This document shows positions 1 to 9,580 of a stretch of 43,223 bases of DNA, piece by piece. Every line of letters starts with the position of its first letter. The first letter of the stretch is position 1. A program made the position numbers and the translations under genes. The stretch comes from Planctomyces sp. (GTDB lineage Bacteria > Planctomycetota > Planctomycetia > Planctomycetales > Planctomycetaceae): positions 1 to 43,223 of the forward strand of contig SXKJ01000420.1 of NCBI GenBank assembly GCA_005778115.1, in the 5' to 3' direction. The notes below the pieces were generated by a model. That model had not been told where the DNA came from. It saw only the letters and a list, made by a program, of their open reading frames with translations, and made no database searches.

Positions 1-393
1 TCAAACTTAATCTGCGCACACATCGCTGGGACTCCATTCCCAAAGGGCCTTTCCAAAACACACCCAATGAGAACGTCCCAGCGATCTTTTCCTCTACTTC
101 TGCTTTGTTCAAAACCGTTGCGCTTGAGATGAGCGAGCGCCCGCAGACCTTGAAGATTGTAATATCGACGCGATTTATCTGCGCACTGACAAGGCTCTTG
201 AGGATCACGTTCGCGTCTTTCATCGTTACTGAAGTGAGCGGGGGAGAGGAACCAAGTCGAGGCATGTTGCATCGGTTCAAAATCGCCAGGCGCGACCACG
301 ACTACGCAATCAATCTGCTCACGGCTTCGCCAAGCACATCGGTCAGAAGTAAGCTGCGTCCGGCGCAGCGTTCGCCAAACGTCTTGCGGAGCT
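1..393. other. Gap without a recognisable gene
   Basis: No open frame here resembles a known protein, and no long inverted repeat or RNA gene was recognised. The stretch is probably decayed or intergenic sequence; a gene running in from the left edge cannot be excluded. Confidence 0.4.
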
Positions 394-555
394 TCAAGAG
401 TTCTTGCGCCGCGCCGCTTCCAAGCGGCGGACGAAGGCGGAGTGTTCGCGCCGGGCCAGACCACGTTCCAGCGCGGTTCGAAGCCGATTCGTATCGCGAG
501 CCAGCAGCGCCGTGATGTCGATCCACAGACCGGGGAATTCGCGTGAGCGGTTCAT
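394..555 (-). CDS. Short hypothetical protein or gene remnant (53 aa)
   Basis: The frame starts MNRSREFPGLWIDITALLAR and continues as charged amphipathic helix rich in Arg, Glu and Ala. No family was recognised. It is the most protein-like frame in the leftmost 600 bases, but it lies among decayed sequence and no convincing ribosome binding site was seen. It may be the tail of a former longer gene whose upstream part has been lost, or a chance frame. Confidence 0.25.
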   Translation of the reverse strand: MNRSREFPGLWIDITALLARDTNRLRTALERGLARREHSAFVRRLEAARRKNS

Positions 556-608
556 GCCCTCGCGATCCGGTCGGGGCGTCTCATCGGCCCCAACGGCCTT
601 GTGCCGTT

Positions 609-733
609 GGTGAAGCCGATGGTTCGCTAGTCGGTGTCGTCCCCAAACTCTCCCGTTCCTCCGCCGCAGGCGGAGGAACGGGAGAGTTTGGAACGGGTGG
701 TTCCATGCTTGTTAGCACTCCATCGGCTTCACC
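609..733. repeat. Nested inverted-repeat element
   Basis: Outer arms of 14 bases (609-622 and 720-733, GGTGAAGCCGATGG and its complement) enclose a perfect 23-bp stem (643-665 with 669-691) that has only a 3-base loop, GCA. It lies just past the stop of the DUF1501 remnant. It is structurally like the other palindromic elements of the window but has different arm sequences. Confidence 0.8.
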
Positions 734-765
734 ATCCGGGCGAGCCGGATGGGGTCTTTCGATAG

Positions 766-939
766 CTACGCGAAGATCTCCTGCACCACGTTCCCCGCGA
801 CGTCGGTCAGCCGGAAATCGCGGCCGGCGTGGCGGTAGGTCAGACGCTCGTGATCCAGGCCGAGCAGGTGCAGGATCGTCGCATGAAAGTCGTGGATGTG
901 GACTTCGTTCGAGGCGACCAATTCCGGGCCGCGACGCAT
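766..939 (-). pseudogene. DUF1501 family protein, C-terminal remnant
   Basis: Only the last 50 or so residues remain. They include [20 protein letters not shown] followed by [20 protein letters not shown] and a stop, the characteristic end of planctomycete DUF1501 proteins (predicted secreted sulfatase-like proteins, usually above 400 residues and often encoded next to DUF1549/DUF1553 genes). Upstream of about 939 the similarity stops abruptly and the sequence changes character, so most of the gene is missing. An in-frame ATG at 939 exists, but a 57-residue product would lack the catalytic part. Identification of the tail is firm; calling it a remnant follows from its length. Confidence 0.75.
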
Positions 940-1341
940 CCACTAGCCGTTGAGCTTTCGGAGCCACGTCGTACTGCAAGTGCTCCATCAACTGCCGAGC
1001 AAGTTTCTCGGTGTGTTTGATGAGATCCGGCAATGTGCGTGGCTCGTCCATCTCGCTGCCTCTGGCTTTTCGACGGCCTGCAATGGTGTTCGATCGCCAA
1101 AAAGATCAATGAGTGATTCCGTGAAAACTCAATGAAGAACAACTGCCCCCGGTTCTCGTGCAACGTGCGTCGTGCGCCCGAGCATGAAGAGTAGAAGAGC
1201 TTGACATTGAGAAATCGCGAAGGACTGACGTCGCCCCGTTCATCAAAAAATGGCTGGCTGGAAATTGAAACCACACGGTTTGGGAATCTGATTCGGCAGC
1301 GACACAGCCTCACCCAATCGTCGCCAATGGAGTGGTCTCTG
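940..1341. other. Gap with only a weak antisense reading frame
   Basis: A minus-strand frame starting at 1051 reads MDEPRTLPDLIKHTEKLARQ and then runs out of phase into the DUF1501 remnant. Its first 40 residues look helical and protein-like, so it could be the start of another broken gene, but no family was recognised. Nothing else was seen in this stretch. Confidence 0.3.
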
Positions 1342-1824
1342 ATGTCTGACCTGCCTGAATCACCGGACCTCTGGTTGCATGTGGAAGGGGATGCCTTCTC
1401 GGTCTCTTGTCCCAAGCGGTTTCGCGAGCACATTCGGTTTTTTCCCGCCGATCGACTGATCGTCATCGACGAAGCGATCTTGCGCTGGGGCCTGTTCGTG
1501 GGAGCCGCGCAAGTCTGCCCGCTGCGGCTAGAGTCTTTGCCGGTGCATGCTCCGCAATTTGCCGCCCGATTCGACAAACATGGCCGCTTATGCCTGGTGG
1601 GATTCAGCAGCGAGGTCTTTCACAACGGCAAAGAGTTGTCGGAGCGCACGGTGTTGCTCCGCATCGACGACACCGTCATCTGCGATCCCTACTTTCTGCG
1701 CGTGGTCCCGCCACCCGATCCCACAGAGATGCAGCAAGGCATAGTCGAACAAATGCTGCCCGCGAATGCCGTCGCGTCAGACGTCCTCGACAACGAGACC
1801 GATTTCTTGCTCAACGTCCGCTGA
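1342..1824 (+). CDS. Hypothetical protein (160 aa), upstream partner of the C39-like gene
   Basis: I do not recognise the family. The protein begins MSDLPESPDLWLHVEGDAFS, has no signal peptide or membrane segment, and shows alternating short hydrophobic strands typical of a small mixed alpha/beta or beta-rich fold. The start at 1342 is chosen because GGAG lies about 9 bases before it; the frame stays open upstream, so 1327 or an earlier start is possible. The next gene begins about 30 bases after its stop on the same strand, so the two are probably co-transcribed. Its role may be linked to that membrane peptidase-like protein, for example as accessory or substrate, but this is inference from position only. 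Confidence 0.6.
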   Translation: MSDLPESPDLWLHVEGDAFSVSCPKRFREHIRFFPADRLIVIDEAILRWGLFVGAAQVCPLRLESLPVHAPQFAARFDKHGRLCLVGFSSEVFHNGKELSERTVLLRIDDTVICDPYFLRVVPPPDPTEMQQGIVEQMLPANAVASDVLDNETDFLLNVR

Positions 1825-1854
1825 GCGAACAATTCCGAAAGGGAGTTCCGGGTG

Positions 1855-2697
1855 ATGGAGGATCTCTGGTTCGGGATTGGGATCAACGTGGGCGTGTCCG
1901 CTGCTTGCGGCTACGCGATCCGACAGTGGAGCCGTCAATGGTCGCTGTGCTGGGTGGACGTCGCGGGAGTGGTGCTGGCCGTCGCGCTGGTGTCGTACAT
2001 CGCGTTTGTCTGGGATCACCCGTGGCTGGCGCGGTGGATGCCGTTTTCCAATTTGATTGTGCTGGGAAACTGGCTGCCGCTGTTCACCGCCGGGTTGATC
2101 GGCTTGACGTGTCGCCGGCTGCGAGGTCGTCCTCGATCTCGAACGATCGCCGTCGCAATGTTGACGGTCGTCGGACTGGGAGCATTGGTTCGGCCGCTGT
2201 TCGGAGTCGCTCCCACTTGCGAGAACCGTTGGGAAGGTGAGAGCTGCTTGCAATCCACGCCGCACACGTGCAGCGCGGCGTCGGCCGCGACCGCCTTGCG
2301 TCGGGTGGGAGTCGTGACCACCGAGGCCGAGATGGCGCGGTTGTGCCTGACTCGCGATGGGACTCACTGGATGGGCCTGTATCGCGGACTGAGCAAGAAG
2401 CTCTCTGCGCCGTGGCGAATCGAAATGCTCGGCCTCAAGAGCCTGGAGTCTCTGCGATCGGTGTCACAAAACGCACCGGCGATCCTCACGGTCGAACTGC
2501 CGCACGACGTGCCGGCCGGCTGGGAGTATCGCCAAGAGAGCGGCTGGTTGCCGGGTGTCTCGCACTCCGTGGTCTGCCTTGGCCCTGATGGCGAAAACCA
2601 ATGGCGGATCGTCGATCCGGCCAACGGCATCGAACATTGGTCCACAAAAGATTTGCTCGTCCTCTGGCAAGGGAATGGAATGCGGCTGACGCGGTAA
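1855..2697 (+). CDS. Membrane-anchored C39-like cysteine peptidase
   Basis: The first 120 or so residues contain about three hydrophobic membrane segments. The soluble C-terminal half carries the pattern of a papain-like C39 domain: TCSAASAATALRR supplies the candidate nucleophile Cys, GVSHSVVCLG the His, and WRIVDPANG the Asp. C39 peptidases cleave leader peptides, usually at double-Gly sites, but this protein lacks ABC-transporter domains, so its substrate is unknown. The start is ATG 1855 after AAAGGGAG; GTG 1852 is an alternative. Length (280 aa) fits stand-alone planctomycete C39-like proteins. The 291 bases after it contain no convincing gene. Confidence 0.65.
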   Translation: MEDLWFGIGINVGVSAACGYAIRQWSRQWSLCWVDVAGVVLAVALVSYIAFVWDHPWLARWMPFSNLIVLGNWLPLFTAGLIGLTCRRLRGRPRSRTIAVAMLTVVGLGALVRPLFGVAPTCENRWEGESCLQSTPHTCSAASAATALRRVGVVTTEAEMARLCLTRDGTHWMGLYRGLSKKLSAPWRIEMLGLKSLESLRSVSQNAPAILTVELPHDVPAGWEYRQESGWLPGVSHSVVCLGPDGENQWRIVDPANGIEHWSTKDLLVLWQGNGMRLTR

Positions 2698-2988
2698 GGC
2701 TCGCGAAGACATCGGCCCGTAAAGTTGGTGAAAACGGATCACCGTCCGCCATGCGAGATCGGTCAAGCGCTCATGGATCAGGTTGATTTGTTCGTCCTCA
2801 CCAAAAGCTCTCGCGAACCTCAACAACGCTTTACGATCGTCGCCGATACTTCTCGCGGAAGTGATTCAACGACGCCGACACAATCGCAGTTGTTCGGTGA
2901 AGTGAATCGAGTCGCGGCGGAGACGCGGCCTCCTAGGGAAGCTGCTCTCTGAGCACGTTGGAGACGTGGCTTTTGGCGGAGGATTCGC

Positions 2989-3858
2989 ATGGCGATGGTT
3001 CGCTCGGTCTTCGTGAGTGATCTGCACCTCGGCTGCAAATACGCGAACGCACAAGCGCTGCTGGCGTTCTTGAAAGAACATGAGCCGGAGTACCTGTGCC
3101 TCGTCGGCGACATCATCGACGGCTGGCGATTGCGGCGCGGATGGTATTGGGACGACTCGTACAGCTTTCTCGTGCGACGCATCCTGGGAATGCTCAAGGG
3201 CGGCACGATCGTGCGGTACACGCCGGGGAATCACGACGAGTTCTTGCGTGACTTCATCGACAGTCTCGGCAGCGTGCAGATCGCGGACGAGTTCATTCAC
3301 CACGCGGCCGACGGTCAGCGAATGCTGGTGATGCACGGCGATCAGTTCGACTCCGTGGTGCGACACGCGCGGTGGCTCTCGCTGCTGGGAGACGTGGGCT
3401 ACAACGCACTGCTCCTGCTGAATCGCTGGTTCAATCTGGCCCGGCGCCGCTGCGGCTTCGGCTACTGGTCGCTGAGTTCGGCCATCAAACGACAAGTCAA
3501 ACGGGCGACCAACTTCATCAGCGACTTCGAGGACGCCGTCACGCGACACGCCGCGTCAAAGGGTTGTGACTCGGTCCTCTGCGGGCACATTCACACGCCG
3601 ATCATCTCGCAGCGAAATGGCGTGCGGTATCTCAATAGCGGCGACTGGGTCGAAAGCTGCACGGCGATCGTCGAGTACACCGACGGCACATTCGAGCTGA
3701 TCCATCGGCCGGTGCATGGCGACACATTCCAACCCGCAACGGCAGACTCTGGCTTCTACGGCGAACCGATGTCGTTTGCGGAAATGTGGCCCAACGACTC
3801 AGGCGAGCCGGTGGGCGTCAGCCCCCGGACGATCGTTCGGAACTTGTCCGGGGCCTAA
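2989..3858 (+). CDS. Metallophosphoesterase, LpxH/PlcP-like (COG2908 type)
   Basis: All calcineurin-like metal motifs are present in order: DLHLG (near residue 10), GDIIDGW (near 41), GNHDE (near 81), HGDQFD (near 113) and GHIHTP (near 197). This is the COG2908 group, containing UDP-2,3-diacylglucosamine hydrolase LpxH and the phospholipase C PlcP, which turns phospholipids into diacylglycerol under phosphate limitation. Because btaA and btaB follow directly, the PlcP role is the better inference: it would supply the diacylglycerol that BtaA uses. The start has a strong GGAGG 7 bases upstream. The last 15 or so residues (GEPVGVSPRT and on) and the stop codon come from a palindromic element, so the native C-terminus has been replaced or extended. 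Confidence 0.85.
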   Translation: MAMVRSVFVSDLHLGCKYANAQALLAFLKEHEPEYLCLVGDIIDGWRLRRGWYWDDSYSFLVRRILGMLKGGTIVRYTPGNHDEFLRDFIDSLGSVQIADEFIHHAADGQRMLVMHGDQFDSVVRHARWLSLLGDVGYNALLLLNRWFNLARRRCGFGYWSLSSAIKRQVKRATNFISDFEDAVTRHAASKGCDSVLCGHIHTPIISQRNGVRYLNSGDWVESCTAIVEYTDGTFELIHRPVHGDTFQPATADSGFYGEPMSFAEMWPNDSGEPVGVSPRTIVRNLSGA

Positions 3859-3862
3859 CGGC
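3802..3862. repeat. Palindromic element, family I, overlapping a gene end
   Basis: The left arm contains GGCGAGCCGGTGGGCGTCAG followed by CCCCCGGAC; the right arm is an imperfect complement running GTCCGGGGCCTAACGGCC. It encodes the last residues of the phosphoesterase and its TAA stop. The same arm sequence recurs at 10211, 11256, 33287, 34429, 38408 and 39985. Confidence 0.8.
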
Positions 3863-3883
3863 CAATGGCACTGACTTTGGTCA

Positions 3884-3952
3884 GCCGGAACGCGCTAGCG
3901 TCCGGTTCGGTCACAAGCACTAACAACAAACCGGACGCTAGCGCGTTCCGGC
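3884..3952. repeat. Palindromic element, family II
   Basis: Perfect 24-base arms (3884-3907 and 3929-3952) with the core CGCGCTAGCGTCCGG are separated by a 21-base spacer. It lies between the phosphoesterase and btaA, 26 bases before the btaA start. Its core resembles the element at 6523-6638 (GCTAGC centre, GAGCCG outer end). Confidence 0.85.
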
Positions 3953-3978
3953 TCACCAAACAAAAGAAAGGCAGAACC

Positions 3979-5172
3979 ATGAAACTCAACGACTGGTGGC
4001 AAGGGCGAGTGTTCCAATTCGTGCATCAGCACAACCTGGTCTACAACACTTGTTGGGAAGACCCGCGACTGGATCGGACGGCATTGGAACTGTCGCCGAG
4101 CGACCGCGTGATGGTGATCACATCCGCCGGATGCAACCCGCTCGACTATGTGCTGTAAGAGCCAAAGCACGTCTTTGCGGTAGATATGAATCCCGCCCAG
4201 AACTCGCTGCTGGAGTTAAAGCTGGCGGCCATTCGCGAGCTGGAATACGACGATTTCTTCTCGATGTTCGGTCGCGGGCGGATCTCGAAGGTCCGCGGGT
4301 TGTATGCCGGCACGCTCCGGCCTGCGATGTCACCGGGCGCGCGAGAGTACTGGGATCGCCACATCGACTTCTTCTCCGGCGAGCGACGTCGTTCGTTCTA
4401 TTTCCGGGGAAGTTCCGGTTGGTTCGCGTGGCTGGTGAATCGCTACATCGACCGGGTGGCCCGCGCGCGAGACAGCATCGAGGCGATCCTGCACGCCGGT
4501 TCGATCGAAGAGCAGCAGTCGATTTACGAGTCGCAACTGCGGCCGATCTTTTGGACCAAGTTCGTCCGCTGGCTGCTCGGTCGCGACGCGACGCTGTCGC
4601 TGGTTGGCGTGCCTCGCCCACAGCGGGAACAGGTGGAGAAGTCGTATGTCGGCGGCATCGCGAAGTTCGTTGAGGACAGCATTGAGACGGTCTTCACGCG
4701 ACTCTCTCTGCAAGACAATTACTTCTGGCGCGTGTGTCTGACCGGTGAGTACTCGCCGACGTGCTGTCCCGTGTACTTGCGAGCAGACAACTTCCAGCGG
4801 CTGCGCGGAGGACTGGTGGATCGCGTCAGCACTCACACGGCATCGGTTACGCAGTTCTTGACCCAGCAGTCGCCGCTGATCTCGCGGTTCGTCTTGTTGG
4901 ATCACATGGAATGGTTGAGTACCTCTCGGCAGCCCGCGCTCGCCCAGGAATGGCAGGCCATCGTGGATCACGCGACTCCCGATGCACGCATCCTGTGGCG
5001 CAGCGGCGGGCTGCTTACTGATTTCGTTGATCGTGTGCGAGTCCTTCACGATGGCCGCGAACGGGAGGTCGCCGAACTGTTGCGCTACCAGCGCGGCCTC
5101 GCCGACGACCTGCACGCTCGCGACCGAGTCCACAGCTACGGCAGTTTCCATATCGCTCACATGGCAACGTAG
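3979..5172 (+). pseudogene. btaA: BtaA-like 3-amino-3-carboxypropyltransferase (DUF3419), in-frame TAA
   Basis: BtaA transfers the aminocarboxypropyl group of S-adenosylmethionine to diacylglycerol, the first step of betaine lipid (DGTS) synthesis. The frame starts at 3979 after AAAGG and reads through [27 protein letters not shown], then TAA at 4156-4158, then in the same frame EPKHVFAVDMNPAQN and a full-length C-terminal part with RLSLQDNYFWRVCLTGEY and LLDHMEWLS. Without the stop the product would be 396 residues, normal for the family. The stop lies between the CNPLDY and DMNPAQ motifs of the SAM-binding region, so a truncated 59-residue product would be inactive. This is one substitution from intact: a recent nonsense mutation or a sequencing error. 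Its TAG stop lies inside the palindrome that follows. Confidence 0.85.
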
Positions 5173-5275
5173 CCATCACGCTCCGCGTGATGAGCCGAAT
5201 GCTTCACCAATCGTCTGTCACAGAAAGTCGTCGATCAACACTCGGCTCGTCACGCGGAGCGATGACGGCTACGTT
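5166..5275. repeat. Palindromic element between btaA and btaB
   Basis: Arms of about 33 bases (5166-5198 and 5242-5275) match as inverted repeats with about three differences and include CGCTCCGCGTGA. It supplies the btaA stop codon and ends 15 bases before the btaB start. It could form a hairpin in the transcript. Confidence 0.8.
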
Positions 5276-5290
5276 CAAAAGGAGTTTCAC

Positions 5291-6017
5291 ATGACCGCCA
5301 TCGCTGATCTTCGCACGTTGTGCCGACTCACTCTCGCCCCCGTGAGCGGCGGCAATCATGCCGAACGCATGGAGAGTTTCTATCAGCAGCAGGCGAGCGA
5401 CTACGACTCATTCCGCGAACGGCTGCTGCCCGGCCGGCGCGAAATGGTGCAGCAACTTCCTCTCCACGAGGGCGCGGTGTGGGTCGATCTCGGCAGAGGC
5501 ACCGGAGCGAACTTGGAGTTCGTCGCCGATCTTGTCCCGAAGCTCGGCAAAGTGTTCGTTGTGGACCTCGCACCGTCGCTGCTGGAGCAAACTCGGCAGC
5601 GCTGCGAGCGGCATGGTTGGTCAAACGTCGAAGTCATCACAGCCGACGCGACTCGGTTCGAGTTGCCGATCAAAGCGGATGTCGTCACCTGCTCGTACAG
5701 CCTGACGATGATTCCCGACTGGTTCGCGGCCGTCGATCGTGCCACCGAGATGCTCAAGTCAGGAGGCACTTTCGGAGCGGTCGATTTTTACGTCTCGCGC
5801 AAGCATCCGGAGGTCGGATACGCCAAGCATTCCTGGTTCACGCGGACGTTCTGGCCGACGTGGTTCGCGTTCGACAACGTGCATCTCCAGTCCGATCACG
5901 TCCGCTATTTGCACCGCCACTTCGAGTGCCGCCGATTCTTGGAAAATTACCACGCGATTGCCGTAGGTGCCGCTCGCCCGCGTGCCGTGGTATCTGTTCG
6001 TCGGCCGCAGGGCGTAA
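5291..6017 (+). pseudogene. btaB: BtaB-like SAM-dependent methyltransferase, frameshift near the C-terminus
   Basis: BtaB trimethylates diacylglyceryl-homoserine to DGTS. The start at 5291 follows AAAAGGAG. Visible class I methyltransferase motifs are VWVDLGRGTGANLEF (motif I, with R in DLGRG where G is usual), KVFVVDLAPSLLEQ, and VVTCSYSLTMIPDW. After VRYLHRHFECRRFLENYHA the reading frame slips near 5966. The family-like ending VPLARVPWYLFVGRRA with TAA at 6015 is readable only in the next phase; removing one G near 5966 would restore it. As written, translation continues out of phase to 6103. The catalytic core is intact, so a product may still work, or the slip is a sequence error. Confidence 0.8.
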
Positions 6018-6150
6018 GCAGAGGGGCGGTTAGAAATCACATCGCCTCAAGCTCCCGCTGGAATTCATCAGGTCTCCGTATTCGCTTCACTTGTGTGGTC
6101 TAACGTGCCGCGGCAAGAGAGTTCATTCTTCGAAGAAGGAGACAGCCGCA

Positions 6151-6519
6151 ATGAGTTCCGCCGGACAAAGTGTCGCTCCTGCTTTCCAAGACAACGAAGT
6201 ACCGCGAATTCCGGAACACGCGCCATCGTATTTCTGGTTGTTATGCAGCTTCATCGGCACAGTGTCGGCGTACGACGCCTGGCTGGTCGTGCTGACAAAG
6301 TCGGAGGTCTTGCGGTTCGAGCAAAACCCCGTTTGCTGGCACCTGATCAAGCCTGAGCCGGAGTATCTCAGCCTGTTTCTGCCGGCGAAGGCAGCGTGAA
6401 CAATCGCGGTCTTGGCGATCTTGTGCTGGCTTTACTCACGACGACGCTGGCACGCGTTGTCGGCTGCGAGTGGAGTGGCCGCCTACCAGTTCGGCCTGCG
6501 GCTCTATCTGCATACCTAG
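6151..6519 (+). pseudogene. Small membrane protein interrupted by TGA
   Basis: The start at 6151 has a good GAAGGAG upstream. The first part (82 aa) contains one membrane segment, YFWLLCSFIGTVSAYDAW, and ends at TGA 6397-6399. The same frame then continues with a second hydrophobic segment, TIAVLAILCWLYSRRRWHAL, to TAG at 6517. The two halves read as one two-segment protein of about 122 residues, so the TGA looks like a nonsense change (a Gly codon GGA is one base away) or an error. I do not recognise a named family. Position directly after btaB suggests a link with the lipid cluster, as inference only. Confidence 0.6.
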
Positions 6520-6522
6520 ATC

Positions 6523-6638
6523 GTGAGCCGTTGGTGCTAGCCACGGGCTGCGGTGGATAACGTTTGACGGCGAATCGCCCGACGCTAGTGTGTTCGGCTC
6601 ACAAAGCGTGAAGCCCGAGGCTAGCGCCAACGGCTCAC
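6523..6638. repeat. Palindromic element, family II-like
   Basis: Arms of 27 bases (6523-6549 and 6612-6638) match with two differences; both contain GTGAGCCGTTGG and GCTAGCC. The 62-base centre contains another partial copy (GACGCTAGTGTGTTCGGCTC), so the element may be compound. It starts 4 bases after the stop of the small membrane protein. Confidence 0.8.
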
Positions 6639-6688
6639 TGACGATCAATTCTGGAACTGCTCGAAACGGGATCGCGCGGCGGTGTCCT

Positions 6689-7115
6689 TTACGAATGACA
6701 GGCGACGGCCGATCGGTGATCCCGAATGCTCCGGCTTGGCCGGCTCGCATCGCGGAGTCCAAATTCGATCGCGCGAACTTGGTCCAGCAGCCGAGCCAAC
6801 AGGTACGGCTTGCGGAGGTAGCGAAACGCGCATGGGCTTTGCCTCAGCGCGGCGACGTGTTCCTCCGCCGTGTACCCGGTCCGAATCACAATCTGCCCGT
6901 ATTGCGCCGTTCGGATTCCTCGCTCAGGTAATCGAGCAAGCCGTCGATGCCGCCCCAAGGCATGTCCACGGAAGCGACAATGGCAACCGGGGCTTCGTCA
7001 CGCAGGATTTCCAAACATCGGAATAGACATTCGATCCCGCGCACCCGCGATAGCTGTTGGGCACTCGGCCGGGAATGTTCTGATTGCTCTCGTGAGCCGG
7101 CCGTGGCATTGAAGG
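6689..7115 (-). pseudogene. Response-regulator receiver domain, frameshifted remnant
   Basis: Two overlapping minus-strand frames together read like a receiver domain. The first gives GIECLFRCLEILRDEAPVAI, then VASVDMPWGGIDGLLDYLSE, and stops at a TGA. The second, entered near 6915, gives GQIVIRTGYTAEEHVAALRQ and FRYLRKPYLLARLLDQV, with the Thr and Lys-Pro positions typical of receivers. No DNA-binding or kinase domain follows within the remnant, and no good start was found. A single-base slip near 6915 explains the break. It is most likely a dead gene; an error in one homopolymer-free stretch is the alternative. Confidence 0.6.
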
Positions 7116-7385
7116 ACTACGAAAGATATCGATGGCTGTTTCGCAGGCTTTTAAGTTCGGTGAGCCAGCCGCGTCCCAGTTTCCCAATCTACTCTCAGAC
7201 CAGACCAAGGTCTTGAACAAGGGGCTCTGATCAATTTGCGGTAAGACCATCGCGTGCCACAGCGTTTCCCGTTCGTCAAAGCCGAAGGGAATGACCGGCG
7301 TTCACGAAGATTGTTTGAAGCTTCCAAGCCAAGCCTGATGAAAATCTGGTGAAGAGTTTGTGATCGAGATCACCGATCAAAGAGC

Positions 7386-7865
7386 TCAGTGACCGATCAG
7401 TCCGCCGAACTGCCGCACCGCTTCATAGACGACCGTGTTCACCGTACTCGCGAGGTTCAAGCTGCGGACCACTTCATTCATCGGCAGCTTGAGATTATTT
7501 GCGAGGTGCGCATTGCGGATCGACTCCGGCAACCCGCGTGTCTCACTACCGAACAGCAGGATGTCACCGCGCTGAAAGTCCGCGTCCCACACCAGCCGAG
7601 TTGCGAACTTCGTGAGACACCAGACGCGCCGATCCGGCAGTCGCTCTCGGACCTCCTCCCACGAATCGACCGCTTCCCAATCGAGATGCTGCCAGTAATC
7701 CATACCGGCTCGCCGCAGATGTTTTTCATCCAGCCGAAAGCCCAGCGGCCGGATCAGCCACAACTTGGCCCCGACGGCGACACATGTGCGTCCAATGTTC
7801 CCCGTGTTCTGTGGGATGTCCGGCTGATAGAGGACGACGTGCAATAACGGTTCTGGTTTTGTCAT
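7386..7865 (-). CDS. trmL: tRNA (cytidine(34)-2'-O)-methyltransferase TrmL
   Basis: A SPOUT-family RNA 2'-O-methyltransferase that methylates the wobble base of tRNA-Leu isoacceptors. The 159-residue length is that of TrmL. Characteristic pieces are [19 protein letters not shown] at the N-terminus, [32 protein letters not shown] (the SAM-binding knot loop), and the C-terminal [18 protein letters not shown] (usual form NLSNAVAVVVYEA). The start [11 protein letters not shown] at 7865 is chosen by family alignment; upstream in-frame sequence is the palindrome at 7934. It terminates with TGA. The gene looks intact and probably stands alone. Confidence 0.92.
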   Translation of the reverse strand: MTKPEPLLHVVLYQPDIPQNTGNIGRTCVAVGAKLWLIRPLGFRLDEKHLRRAGMDYWQHLDWEAVDSWEEVRERLPDRRVWCLTKFATRLVWDADFQRGDILLFGSETRGLPESIRNAHLANNLKLPMNEVVRSLNLASTVNTVVYEAVRQFGGLIGH

Positions 7866-7933
7866 GACGAGAGGAGTTGTCTCGATGCGAACTTCACTCA
7901 GCAACTGAGACGAAGCCTGGGCAGCGACGAAAT

Positions 7934-7993
7934 CCGTACCGCGACCGTCAGGGAGCGGCCGGCGATGGCCGCTCCCTGACGGTCGCGGTACGG
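7934..7993. repeat. Palindromic element, family III
   Basis: Perfect 27-base arms (7934-7960 and 7967-7993) with a 6-base loop GGCGAT; the outer arm is CCGTACCGCGACCGTCAG. It lies about 70 bases upstream of the trmL start. The same 18-base outer arm occurs at 9436-9505 on the far side of the next gene, so this gene is bracketed by two copies. Confidence 0.9.
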
Positions 7994-8022
7994 CAGGCGT
8001 TTCATCAATGACCACATGGGGC

Positions 8023-9423
<1,401 letters not shown>

Positions 9424-9435
9424 TTAGTCTGCGTA

Positions 9436-9505
9436 CCGTACCGCGACCGTCAGGGAGCGACCCGCGTCGATCCAAGCTGGCCGCTTGCTGACGGTCGCGG
9501 TACGG
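9436..9505. repeat. Palindromic element, family III
   Basis: Arms CCGTACCGCGACCGTCAG (9436-9453) and its exact complement (9488-9505) flank a non-palindromic 34-base centre. It occupies the space between two divergent genes, so it lies within the region expected to contain their promoters. Confidence 0.85.
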
Positions 9506-9580
9506 ATTCGTTACTCCTATTCGTCAATCCGTCGCCAACAGTAAGTGCCCGCCTGATCTTCCTCAACGAAAGCGAAGTCC

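Noticed and set aside
2725-2952. 75-codon plus-strand frame between the C39-like gene and the phosphoesterase
   Set aside because: Random-looking composition, no ribosome binding site, no family similarity; a minus-strand frame there is equally unsupported.
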